DNA from: Priapulus caudatus
Lineage: Eukaryota > Priapulida > Priapulimorpha > Priapulimorphida > Priapulidae
DNA: 61,818 nt
Direction of reading: 5' to 3'
Assembly: GCF_000485595.1 (NCBI RefSeq)
Contig: NW_014577197.1
Coordinates: 105,890-167,707, forward strand
The translations under genes were made by a program, and so were the position numbers. The notes under the pieces were generated by a model. That model saw only the letters and a program-made list of their open reading frames with translations, was not told the DNA's origin and searched no databases. This document shows positions 49,001-60,510 of this stretch, one piece after another; the first letter of the stretch is position 1, and every line of letters starts with the position of its first letter.

Positions 49001-52000
49001 CTCGCGCACAATACCTTCAGATTTGTGGTCTACACACTAAAAGACTTAAAGACAGCAGAGGAAAGCGAATAGAGCAGTTTGTGAGCAAGACGTACATCGT
49101 TGTTCGAGAGGCGCACCGATGAAAGAGATCATATTCGGTATAATTGGGACGGCATTTCTCTGGAACAGTACGGCACCATCTTGATGCCATCAAGAAATAT
49201 CGAGCAGCGTTTTTTCGTTCATAAGAAGCTCGGTTCTCACATGATTTACTTGTTTACTTGACTTGACTATACTTCATAGGTATCTGTCTGTATGTCCGCC
49301 TGCCTGCCTGCCCGACTGCCCGACCGCCCACCCACCCGCCCGCCTACTTATCCATATTCTATCTATCCATTTATATATCCATCCATCCATATAGTCAATT
49401 CACCTCTCTTTCTGTCCATCCACTCACAAAAATAGAAAACTCGTTCCGTCTTTAAAAATACAAAACTCTTTAACTGGCACACGACCCAGATCAAGTCTGT
49501 AATTTGAAAACTGTTGTAAAATAACACTCGACTAGTTTGCACTTGTAACGGTTTTACCTTTTTTCGAGCTTGCTGCTCCTTAGAGGTGTGGTTCTTCACA
49601 TGTTTCCGCAAGGAGCTAGGATCTGTGTAGCGCTTGGCACACCCCGGTACTTGACAGGCATATGGTTTCTGTAAGACGGTTACAACTCCAATTAACACTT
49701 CGTCTACGAACGTTTTTTCGAAACTACTTGTCAATGGCAGCCAGCTTTCGCCACTTTCCTTGAGCAGTGTCTGCTTTAGCAGAAAAATGTAAGAATTTTT
49801 TTTTTAATCTGCACGTCGTTACATATCGTTATATGGTGTCAGAGTAATCTGGGGCTGTTCTAATTGTTCACGTTTCACCACATTTTGATGACCAAAACAA
49901 GAAATTCTTATATCCAAAAATACAAATGCTGCAAGGTTTACCGTCGGGAAGATGGTTTCTCATTAGAGTTGATATGATGTGTTGGTATTCTCGAAGAAAT
50001 ATTCGCTAAAAATTATATTAACTAGACAAATTAGACTAAGCGACGTGCACCTACCGTATCTAAGTGTGTTCGCTGATGTTTTGCCCTGTCTGAAGAGTTG
50101 GAGAAGGCTTTTGGGCACCCCGGATGCTGGCAGATATATGGCTTCTCTCCAGTGTGAGACCGTAGGTGGATTTTCAGGTTTTCCAGCCGAGAAAATGCTT
50201 TGCTGCAGCCTTCAAACTACAAAAATGTAAAAGCATTTGTTGAGATCTCAGAAACATAAAACAGAGAGTGCGAATTGGGAGAAACAAACACTGCTACTCG
50301 ACAAATTACTACCAATAAATAAGATTATTCACGAAGAAAGGCCAGCATAACAGCATCTGTTCTTTTATGGCACATCCTATGGAATAAATCTACCATGGAT
50401 AAAAGCCAGTGTGCCATAAGAGAGTGCATTACACCATTATAAAGTTGTTGTGCTGTAGCTCTGAGAAAGGCCATTCTTATATGATGCAGGTAATTTACCT
50501 ATGACTAAATATCTGTTTTTTTGTTATCTAAATTTAACAAGAGGGGGTCATCAGGAAAGCTATCTTATTAATTATTTTGAGCAAAACTTGAGAATAATAG
50601 CAGCTTATTCGATTGCCGATGAATGATTACAAACATCCCTGCATGTGATGTGATCAATTACAGAATTAGTTGCATTCGATGTTGATTAAGTGTATAAATT
50701 AAACAGTTGTATTAGGTGTGATTGATTGCAGAAATAGCTAAATTAAAATCAGAGATAAACATACGATAGCGAGATCCCTCCATCTTCTCCACCACCCCTT
50801 TCTCCCTCTCGCGCGATCTCTCTCTCTCTCCCTCCCTCCCTTCCCTCCCTCTCTTCCTTCTCTCCTCTCGCGCTCTCTCTCTCTCTCCTTCTCGTCCCTC
50901 TCCAATCATATTCTGCGAATGAATCATGACTTGCATCACAGGCACTTGAAGCGTTTCAATAAAATATAATGCTAAATAAATACGAAATCTATTTACTACC
51001 AAAGGCAAAGTCTTATTCTTAATGTTTCTATACTCTCTTTCACCTATTATTGCCGACAATTTTCTCTAAATGCCGTCCAAATGCTCATCTGCAACAAACA
51101 CTGGCTGCCGCCATTGCTGCTGCCGCTGCACACTGACACATAAATATATAGTGTATTTTATGTAAATATAGTAAACTATATAATTTATGTGTCAGTGTGC
51201 AGCGGCAGCAATGGCAGCAGCCAGTGTTTGTTGTAGAAGAGCATTTGGACGGCATTTACAGGAAATTGTCGGCAATAATAGGTAAAAGAGAGTATAGAAA
51301 CATTAAGAATAAGACTTTGCCTTTGGTAGTAAATAGATTTCGTATTTATTTAGCATTCTATTTTATTGAAACGCTCCAAGTGCCTGTGACTTGCATCGCC
51401 AACATTTTCTTATTTTCTCGTGGCGTCGCTCGCGCGCACACGGGGACCTCAAACTCCACGAAAGCTCAGCATCGTCTAGTCGTTTTTATTTGATGGCGGC
51501 AGCCATGCAGCTGAGTAAACTTTTGAACTCTACTTTTTCGCCGTCGAGTTATTATTTTACCGAGCGGTCACGTGTGCAAGTGCAAAACACGATATCGGAA
51601 CATGTGGCACGCCAACCGATCTATCCGAATCCCAACCCCGCTCTCAGTGAATTGAAACGCTTTACTACGCGCACGCACGCCCCCCTCTCTCTCACTCTCT
51701 CTTTCGCTTTCTCTTTCAAGGCTACTCCGTGCGTGCACGCACGCGCGCGCACCCCGCCGGTAGCTGCATGGGAATTAACATCAATCTGTTTTCATAGTTT
51801 AATTTATGGAAAACGTTAGGTGGCGCGCACATGTGCGCATTGTTGACTGTCACTCGACCGGGCTCATGTGCACCTCGGGCTTAACTAGCGAGAGAGAGAG
51901 AAAAAAGAGATCGACTGGGTCTGGCACTATTTTAATGTCTTGAAACCCTATCTTTTACGGCAGTTCGTATGCTAATCCCTGCGCGCTCATATGTTGGTCA

Positions 52001-55000
52001 GCCTGCTATGAAGGAGTTTGCCTGCAATCATTTCTCGCATTATAACAGTGACACGCACCAGCTATGACTTCACAAAAATCATTGCGAGAATATGAATCAA
52101 AATTATGTGATGATCGCCGTCATACGAGTGTAAAATAACGGCAAAATAATACAATGTATATATTATATTATCGGAAGCACACGAATAGAATACTATTCAC
52201 GTATGTACTCCTAAAAGGATCTCTTGTTCTTACCCCTTTTATACTGGGGGTTATCCCGCTTCAGGTCCGGACCTGAAGCGGGATAACCCCCAGTATAAAA
52301 GGTCGAAAAATACTTAGCCCGAGCTAAAGTTATTCCGCTCTAGAAGGTGGTTCAGGTCCGCTTCAGACCCGAGCTAACGTCAGTATAAAAGGTATCTCGA
52401 CTTTAGCTCGCTCTAAATACAGTGACCATGACAATTACGCCGGTCTCGCACGCGACTCGGGTGGTCGAGAACAGCAGTATAAAACGACTTATCCCGCTTC
52501 AGAAGCGGGCTAAAGTCGTGCGCAGTATAAAAGGGGTATTGTGGCAAAGTTAACTGTGTGCGTGCGTGCGTGCGTGCGCGTGTATGGGCGTGTGCATGTA
52601 TATAATTACTCAGTAACTATCTATATACATTTCCTACACAGGGGAATTGTCACGGCTCAGATCGAAAGAAGATATCGTAACTCAGCTACGATATTTGCGT
52701 GTAGGGATTAGGACATCAACACCGCGGATCTGTTCCTGTTCACATCTCTGGTCAATTTAGACAGATGCAAGGGCTGGTAATGCAGGAGCAACAATATCAA
52801 CCTATCAAGAGCTAATAATACCTAATAATAAATTTAACCGATGTAGAATAAGGTATTTTATAGTCGAAGCTCTGTGGTCTTAATACATCGAACTGCAATC
52901 ATGATTCTCGTGAGATTTCTGTGGGGAAATCCTAATACCACCCTCTGTTTTCTAGCCAACAGTTCTTGGACCAACGCGCTCATTGGAAGCTATAGATATC
53001 AATGAAAACAACCACGAATAAGGCAAGGCCTCTCTGTCTGGGTATGATCACAGAGATAGCAATTTAAAACCCAGTCAAATTTCAGGACACATTAAGTTTT
53101 TGCAGATGGTGAATGGAATTACTTTATGCAAAACCTGGTAAATACAGCTCGGCTGCCCTTGTTAAATAACTTTTTATCTCAGTTTTTAGGTATAATAAAT
53201 AGGAGACACGCACAGGACTCAAGAATTATAGGGATTTGTAGGGGGAAGCAGCTTGCATATACGCATGTATGGATGCACTTACATGCTAGTAATGAAATTT
53301 CACGTACATGCATTCATCACATATCAACGGGAATAGGCTATGCTTCTATTACGTGCTACTGATAATAATTGTACTGACTATTGTACCGTTAATTCATTAT
53401 TATTTTGGTTCATGCCCAGTTGACCGAAGGCCCGCAAGACCGAAAAATCGCAAATCGTAATCCATACACGGCTCTGACCGATTCCAGTCTCAGAAAGGAG
53501 GTTTAAACCATGGGTAAGGTTTAAACTTCCGTAAGCGTACTAAAATAAGCGTAAATAAGCGCACGTTGCCCATGCATTATTAATGATTATTAATTGATTA
53601 TTAATAATTAATTACCATCAATAAGAACTACTTCAATTTAAATTCAATGGATTATACTAAGGAGGCACAGCCCTGGTCACTGGACAGGAAAGCGGAGGGA
53701 GAGTTGGGTCTGCATATTATATAGCCTGTATTATTATTGTACACGCGCGCACGCTCGTGGATCGTGAAATAAACAGTAGGCCTACCTGAACTACTTTCCT
53801 AAAACTTTTAGCATAGGTACCAATCTAAATTCGCGCTTTATCATGATTAAAAACCATTACCCTAACCCTGACCCTAACCCTAACCCTTTTTGTAAAGCGC
53901 ATAGAGACTTCTGTTAGTATAATGGTCTATATAAGAATCTAATTATCATTATTATTTATACATGTAGTAGGGGCAGCGGAACGTGGTTCGGTCTCGTGGG
54001 CCTTCGGTCTCGCGGGCCTTCGGTCAAGTGGGCAGACCCCATTATTTTAACTAGTCCATGCCCGTTAGGTGATCAGAACTTCTGTGTACACCACATTGTT
54101 CATGATGGAACGTTTAGTTGTGTCCTTGGCGTCTACAGCTAGAATCTTTAGCTGCAGGGCACTTCCCACGCGGCTAGCAGTCTGCCGTCTGGAAACTTTG
54201 ACTTATGTTATAACGAAATGCGCTCCATTTAAAAACAATATAAAAACAATGTATGTATAACATTTCTCTGGTTAGATTAGATGGAGCGACTTAGAAAATC
54301 TTAGATGGAGCGCCTTTGGTTATACATTGTTGTTTACATTGCCATTGTGTTTTCGTGTTGTGACGTTGCCCCGCACTCGGTGCAAAAATTTCCCACTTTT
54401 TTAATGTTTTTGAACGTGGAATGTGAAAAAAATAAAACTGTGAAAAATAAATAGCCCATGCGACGTGCCATGATCTGTAGAATGTTCCGACCAAGTTTGG
54501 AGAGGATCCGTTGAGCGGTGCGGAAACGTATAGCCGGACACACACACAGACAGAAATTCCCCAATTTATAGTAAGATACATTATACTTCGTTTATGTACA
54601 TGCCTGATAACTAAGAAAAATGACACCGCTCCTACGCATAACATAGCGCACACTAAATTTATCTTGCACGTGTCAGCCATTTGCGGAAGCCAGCCAGATA
54701 AATAGCAAGGCACTAATTAGCATGTAGAGATAACGGCACCAGTAATTGCAACCTATGGGCTTCAGCGCTGGTCCCAGCAGATGGATAGCGCTTGGTTACT
54801 TGTATGGTCTTCATTGCATTACATAACGTCAGGAGTAAGATAATATAGGATAATATAGGATAATATAGAATAATATATCCTATATTATCTTACTCCTGAT
54901 AACGTTACAATGGTACAAGTCTAAGCATTTAACGCTTCCCTACACAAGGGTAGTGTGTAACCAGATATAATATCTCTATATATATAATTATTATATATAT

Positions 55001-58000
55001 ATTATATCTGGGTACACACTACGCTTGTACGTATATTATATATATATATATATATATACGTACAATTTAATAGCATTTTGTGTACCCTTTGCAAACCCTT
55101 GTATTGCACATTTCGTGTACCCTTTATGCGAGGGTACCTAACGTGAAGTTTCTAGTAACTGTGGACACGTCTATATTTCTGTCATTCTCCGATTGATCTA
55201 TTTAATTGATCATGTAACACAAGGCACACACGGGTGAAAATCGTAACAGTGACACCTGTGTCGCGATGGGCATTCGACACTGAGTGCGGAAAGGTGAAAT
55301 AAATGGCTAAACATTATGCGTATTTACCTCCCGCGCACTAAGCTAACTGCCCCCCCCCCGGAACCCTTCCCCTTAAGCTAACTGCCCCCCCCCGGAACCC
55401 TTCCCCTTAAGCTAACTGCCCCCCGGAACGCTTCCCCTTAAGTACATCAGCCGCTACACGCATAGACATTCGTTAGCTCAGTTTGTCTACTAGCCAGACA
55501 ATGGCTCCTTCGCAACATTTATTTCGCAGCCTTTAGCTTCTGCTCCTATCGACAAGTCGAATGAATGGAAAAACACTAGACAGCTTTTTTAGCGTGCTGG
55601 CAGGCGGGAAGGGCCGGCCGATAACCCAGTTCCACACTGTACGTGTTTACCAGCGTAGTACACCCGCACAGCTCATAATACAGACTCTCCCTGCGAGCTC
55701 CAAGCATCCTCGCAAGTTCTCGCTCGCAGTTAACGAAGAATCGCCGGGAAGAAAGTGGCGCAAAAAGCCGCGCAATGTACACTAGCCACAATAGAAGCAG
55801 TCTGCGTCGACAGTGAGAATAATGGGGCTGATATTAATGGAGGTGTTAATCGAGATATTAATCCAGATATTAATGGAGGTGTTAATAGTGGTGTTAATAC
55901 ACGTGTTAATAGAATTTTAATGGAGGTGTTAAAGGAGTTGTAATGGGATTGTTAATGGAGGTATTAGTACAGGTGTTAGTGGAGGTGTTAATTAATCAAG
56001 ATATTAATGGAGGTGTTAAACAAGATATTAATGGAGGTGTTAAACAAGATATTAATGGAGGTGTTAATAGTGGTGTAACTGGTGTTAATACATGTGTTAA
56101 TAGAATTTTAATGGAGGTGTTAATGGAGTTGTTAATGGGATTTTAATTGATGGATAAGTTGTTAATGGAATCGCAACGGAGGTGTTCTGAGCGTTCGTAA
56201 TTTAATTTTAATATAGGTGTTAATCGAGGCCTAATTGGTGTCTCAATATCGGTCTCAATTCAGGTAGGTGGCAGTGTGAACAAACCTACCGTGCATTTGT
56301 TTGGTTTCTCGCCCGAATGCACCCTCATGTGGATGAGCAGCTTATATCTGGCATTGAAGGCCTTGTATCGGCGTGAGCAGCTCTGCCAGAAACACGTGAA
56401 GTCCTCACCCTTCCTCTGGTCTATGTGAGCCTAGGCAAACAGACACAGTGACACACGTACACCTCATGAACTGTCACTTGTGGTCCACGCAACTAACACT
56501 ACTACACACGACTGTGTTTACAGTTATGCTGCTCTTGGTCATGCTCAGCAGTTCATATGATCTGTGACACAATGTACAGACATAGCCAGTGCTGACATCA
56601 GGAGTTTACAATAAGGTAATCATAGTGTAAGCAGTAGGTGATAGTAGAACCATTATTATTGATTCATTGCAATAAGAGGAACACATTAGAGTGTCTCCAG
56701 GAATTATTGAGGGATCTTCCGAATCCGAGTGGCAGCCAGGAACAGGTTTATGATAAAAATGACACTTACAATTACATTAGGAATATATGATAAATTCACT
56801 AAAGATTTCCTGATCACATCCAGAGCACGATAACAATATATATTTATATAGAGCAAGACAATCGAGAGTAAGACAACAAATAGGCGCGGCAACAACCGCT
56901 ATTATCTTATGAAAAGATCATCAAACTCGCGACATTTCCGCGCCGCGGGATCAACGCTACCTTCTCGATGTGTCGCACTAGGTCCTCCTGCTCAGCGTAG
57001 ATGGCGCTACAGTCGATCCACTTGCACAACAGCGGGCTGCTCTCCCCGCCGCACTCCTGCTCCTCCGTCTTCGTTACCACGGGGGCGCCACCGTAGCCGT
57101 CGAAGCTCGAGAAATCCTCGCGCTTGACGACGGACGCGGCGTAGTCGGCGGGGAAACCTCCCGCGCACGCGTCGCGCTGCGACACGCACACGAACGCGCC
57201 GCGGTAGGTGTCGCCGCCGCCCACGCGCCACTGCGTAACGTGCTCGCTGTAGGACGGCGGCGGCGCCTCGCCCGCCGGCGCCTCCTGGTGGTCGACCGGC
57301 TCCGTCTTGAAGCTCGGCAGCGGAAAAGCGGCGTCGGCAGCGTCGAATGACGGGAAGGTCGTCGCGTCGTCGCGCTGCCCCTGGCGCCGCCGCTGCTGCT
57401 GCCGCACAAAGCACGAATCACAGTTGTCCGGCAGCGAGTCTTCGTCGTCGTCGTCGTCATCGTCGTCGTCTTCCATGATCGTTGTTGTCGTCGTCGTCGT
57501 CGTCGCGGGGAGGCTCTGGCTGTAGAGATGTTGTTTCTGCGTCGCGGCGGCGGCGGCGGCGTGCTGCGGCGGTGCGAGGACGTTTAGTTTCCTCGCGATG
57601 TCCCGGCTCACAGCCTCCCGTCGGAAGATGCTCGGCTCGATGCGCGAGAGGTCGGAGAAATCCTCGTCGTCCGCCGTGCCGCCGCCGCCGCCGCCATCGT
57701 CGCTGCGCAGCGCCGACTCCACCTGGTGGTGGAACATCGTGTGCTCGCGCAGAAGCTCCATGTTGCTCGCCTGCTCGACGATGAGCTGGTTGCTTAGCAA
57801 CGGATCATCGTCGTCGTCGTCGTCATCGTCGACGGGACCCTGGCGTGACTCCATCGCCGCGGCGACCGGCACCGTGTTCTCCTTGTCGTCGGCACTCGTC
57901 TCCATGGCGACGGGCGAGGCGCGGGGTGGCGTCAGCGGGAACGCCGGCGACTTGGCGGTGGGGCTGCGAGCGGCGGGGCTCCACGTACCCTTGCACAGGT

Positions 58001-58698
58001 GTCCGTACGAGCCCTGGTAGCTCGCGGCGGCCGCAGCGGCGACGCCGGCGCCCCCTACCCCGTCCTGCCCCGCCGCGCCACCGCCGCCGCGGACGCGTGG
58101 ACGAGAGCGGCAAGGGAGTTTGGGGACGTGCGTATGAGCTGCGTGAGGTCGAGTCCCTCGGACGAGAGCGGCGACACGGAGAGCGCGCGCTTGCCATGAC
58201 CTCTGACCCTCAGCAGCGGCGAGAGCGAGCCGGGCGAGAGCTCGGGGAGCGGCGACAGCGACATGCTGCTGCGGCCCTGCGACGACAGCGCAGCGCCCCC
58301 TGGCGGCGGCGGCGGCGCGAGGCCGCGGTCGCCGCACTCGCTCGGCAGCGTGATGCTCTCGCTCGGTGCGACGACGCTGCCCTCATCCTCCTCCTGCTCC
58401 TCCTCCCCCTCTAACCCGTTCACGCTGATCGAGGGCAGACTCGGGAAGTGTCCCCACCTGGGGACGGGAAACGGCTCGAGGAATCCCATGGGACGCGTCG
58501 GCTTCCCCGAGCCGCCGCCGCCGCCGCCGCGGGGAGAGCCGGACGTGCAGGAGGAAGGAAGCTGGATGCTGGAGACGTCGCTGGGGGTCGGTGAGTGCGG
58601 GGTCAGCTGCAGTCGCGCGGCGACGCCCGCCGGGAGGCGGCCCGCGCTGCTCGTCATCTTACGCTCGTCGTTGTCGGCGGAGGATGCTGTGATCATCG
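46092..58698 (-). CDS. GLIS: GLIS1/3-type Kruppel-like zinc-finger transcription factor
   Basis: A nuclear DNA-binding protein of the GLI/GLIS/ZIC superfamily. Exons in transcript order: 56961-58698, 56290-56430, 50055-50216, 49558-49668, 48804-48945, 48014-48205, 47323-47493 and 46092-46243 (stop 46092-46094). All introns are GT-AG, and the seven joins agree in phase. First usable ATG is at 58696; an acceptor (TTTGCAG) at 58699 implies an upstream exon. About 935 aa. The N-terminal motif [15 protein letters not shown]...IRTSPNSL (58117-58190) and GSYGHL are shared with GLI/GLIS. Five C2H2 fingers at about 558-583, 592-617, 625-647, 655-677 and 685-707, with TGEKPY linkers and the GLIS1/3 tail SKEQQARKK; finger 3 is split by an intron. 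Asp, Thr, Ala and Gly runs and sumoylation-like FKTE and VKRE sites lie before the fingers. The C-terminus ([11 protein letters not shown]) resembles that of GLIS3. Odd: a one-base frameshift near 58055. The three-way split of GLIS1/3 cannot be resolved here. Confidence 0.93.
50770..50905 (-). repeat. CT-rich low-complexity tract
   Basis: CTCTCT and CCCTCC runs with GCGCGAT interruptions in the large GLIS intron, directly left of a long-TIR element. Arg/Glu-rich frames on the minus strand are artefacts. Confidence 0.85.
50938..51387. mobile_element. ACAGGCACTT long-TIR element, copy 3, with exact 10-bp duplication
   Basis: 450 bp: inverted arms of ~205 bp around a ~40 bp AT-rich centre. It starts ACAGGCACTTGAAGCG and ends CAAGTGCCTGT. 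An exact GACTTGCATC flanks it at 50928-50937 and 51388-51397. Long arms with 9-10 bp duplications point to the Mutator-like group. It is the best-preserved copy in the window and lies in a GLIS intron. Confidence 0.9.
52233..52536. mobile_element. MITE with a perfect 68-bp palindrome and TA duplication
   Basis: Ends CCCCTTTTATACTG and CAGTATAAAAGGGG, flanked by TA on both sides (52231-52232, 52537-52538). The left part, 52235-52302, is a perfect palindrome centred on GGTCCGGACC. CAGTATAAAA recurs at ~52380, ~52470 and ~52522, and CTTCAG/GAAGCGGG hairpins recur. Non-coding. Confidence 0.85.
53858..53888 (-). repeat. Telomere-like TTAGGG stretch
   Basis: Four to five imperfect CCCTAA units on the plus strand. 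Similar short runs occur inside transposons elsewhere in the window (17630, 35470, 39410). Confidence 0.75.
54824..54906. mobile_element. ATCAGGAGT-type hairpin element
   Basis: AACGTCAGGAGTAAGATAAT is mirrored by ATTATCTTACTCCTGATAACG. The middle is three ATATAGGATA-like units. It belongs with 26751, 28431 and 38668. Confidence 0.75.
54949..55070. repeat. Two adjacent AT-rich hairpins
   Basis: AGTGTGTAACCAGATATAAT pairs with ATTATATCTGGGTACACACT (54949-55021). It is followed by a second hairpin TTGTACGTATATTATATA...ATACGTACAA (~55025-55068). Confidence 0.75.
55338..55441 (+). repeat. Three-copy tandem repeat, ~38 bp unit
   Basis: TTAAGCTAACTGCCCC, a C run, then GGAACCCTTCCCC repeated three times with C runs of different length. 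Confidence 0.9.
55824..56160 (+). repeat. GTTAATGGAGGTGTTAAT minisatellite in a GLIS intron
   Basis: Many copies of an ~18 bp unit (GATATTAATGGAGGTGTTAA and variants such as AGTGGTGTTAATACACGTGT) about 130 bp from the second zinc-finger exon. The higher-order order of units (CAAGATATTAATGGAGGTGT three times at ~55995-56060) suggests recent expansion. Asn/Gly/Val open frames are artefacts. Confidence 0.9.
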
Positions 58699-58714
58699 CT
58701 GCAAAGATGCAGAA

Positions 58715-59090
58715 CGCGATCATTGATCAAATTATGATATACGTACATTATATAACAATTAACATGTTCAGTTATACCGCGATCATTGATCAAATTGACG
58801 ATATACGTTAAGCAAATTTAACAAATTAATAAACAATTAAACCTGTTCAAGTTAACGCGATCATGATCAAAAACGATATACGTACATTATATAACAATTA
58901 ACATGTTCAGTTAACGCGATCATTGATCAAATTACGATATACGTACATTATATAACAATTAACATGTTCAGTTACGCGATCATTGATCAAATTACGATAT
59001 ACGTACATTATGTAACATGTTCAGTTAACGCGATCATTGATCAAATTACGATATATGTGCATGTTATATAACATTTTCATTATAACATGT
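58715..59090 (-). repeat. ~60 bp tandem repeat beside the first known GLIS exon
   Basis: Six copies, some partial, of a unit starting GCGATCATTGATCAAATTAC and running through GATATACGTACATTATATAA to AACATGTTCAGTTAAC. Starts are near 58716, 58777, 58856, 58916, 58976 and 59028. The first unit begins within ~20 bp of the splice acceptor at 58699. Confidence 0.9.
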
Positions 59091-59347
59091 GCATACCTTC
59101 ATTAACTAAATTAGTTCATTGAAGAATTACAGAATAACAGAAGTTTACTGTACAATTAAAACACACTATTTTCTCTAAATATTCAAACACGCGCACGTAT
59201 ACCAAACGTATTCAGACACGTCAATGATATGGCTTGGAGAAATCCAACGCTGAAGTATATAACTATAACTATAAGCTAGTACGCGCACAAGAATACACAC
59301 AATTTGTGACTTAATAACAAATTCTTACACATATGGTAACGTATACC

Positions 59348-59430
59348 TAGATACAATAATGTAACCCAAACCCAAGAGGATAGGGGGGGTTACCCTATCC
59401 TCTTGGGTTTGGGTTACATTATTGTATCTA
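59348..59430. mobile_element. TAGATACAATAATG-type foldback element, second copy
   Basis: 83 bp hairpin from TAGATACAATAATGTAACCC to its complement, with exact ACGTATACC copies at 59339-59347 and 59431-59439 (9 bp). Same family as 18828-18901. Confidence 0.9.
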
Positions 59431-59444
59431 ACGTATACCCAGCA

Positions 59445-60510
59445 ACAGACTACTCAAGAGTAGGGTTACACTACTACTCTGTTGGGTCACATTATTGTAT
59501 CTAGGGAACCGTACACCCAGTAACACGGAACGAGAACACCCAAAGGGTAAATGCAATGCCAATAATGAAAGCCAACCAAGTAGGGTTACATTACTCCTTC
59601 GTTGGGTCACTCTATTGTATCTAACGGTTTCCATGAACCCTTATAGCGAGATGCAACCCAACACAATAGCAGTTATGATACATTGTAATTTGTATCTCTA
59701 CTCTTGTGTGGAGTAACATTATTGTATCTACCTTATAGCCAAGCGTATAATTATGTTAGTAGGACATCGTCAATATAACACCGTCACAGACTCGCGCGGC
59801 TCAACGCACGGCTTGATAAACCTGCTACACAATAGCTCCCTCCAACCGCTGAAATCCTCCGCTTGTACACCGTATAACGGCACCTTTCGCGTGTGCTCCG
59901 AATCACCGAATAGTCGAGTACTGGCGCACAGACAGAGAGACACCTCGCATTCCGACCCTCGGGTTCCAGGAAGTTGCGGGTTCCCGATTGTGTCTGCCGG
60001 GTTAACCACGGGAAGCGAATTAACATGGTCGTGTTGTGCAAAATCACATACCACGGCTGCTTGGAATAACTCGAATGCCTCGCACTAACCGATAGGGAGA
60101 GAACTGTCGAAGATTAACTGTAAACCAATGTTGCCATGTCAACTAAATACGAGCACGCTCCCGTGTAAACAAAATAAACTGTGTACGCTGCTCGTATTTG
60201 AGCTCCCGGTGGTGGCGTTGCGTGTATCGGGGTAGCTTTCAGTGATCCCGTGCGTGTGTAGGGTTAGATGTGCCATCGCGAAAAACAGGTGTCGAAAAAC
60301 ATTTCCGCTGATTCCATGAACAGGGTATTTTATATATATACAAATTAATAAATGCACGCTTACGAGCGAGCAGGCCAAACGTCAACGTATGAAAGACATA
60401 AACAGTTTCCCATAACCAGTTTACGTGTGAATCTATATATATTATATATACGCTGGCTTACATTATTGTATCTACCTGGGTAATTACATTATTGTATTTA
60501 CGTACGTAAG
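59445..60510 (+). repeat. Cluster of solitary TAGATACAATAATG-family ends
   Basis: CATTATTGTATCTA-like right ends occur at about 59490-59503, 59608-59621, 59712-59728, 60460-60473 and 60487-60500. Two are preceded by TAGGGTTACA...GTTGGGTCAC, i.e. a deleted element. No full partner ends are seen. The open frames at 59753-60088 overlap on three frames and are not supported. Confidence 0.65.

Noticed and set aside
58012-58056. A 45-bp intron that would explain the GLIS frame change
   Set aside because: Its length is a multiple of three, so removing it does not move the frame, and it is too short for an animal intron.
56909-58811. Several long ORFs on both strands across the first GLIS exon
   Set aside because: High GC makes all frames open; only the two minus-strand frames with GLI/GLIS motifs are coding.
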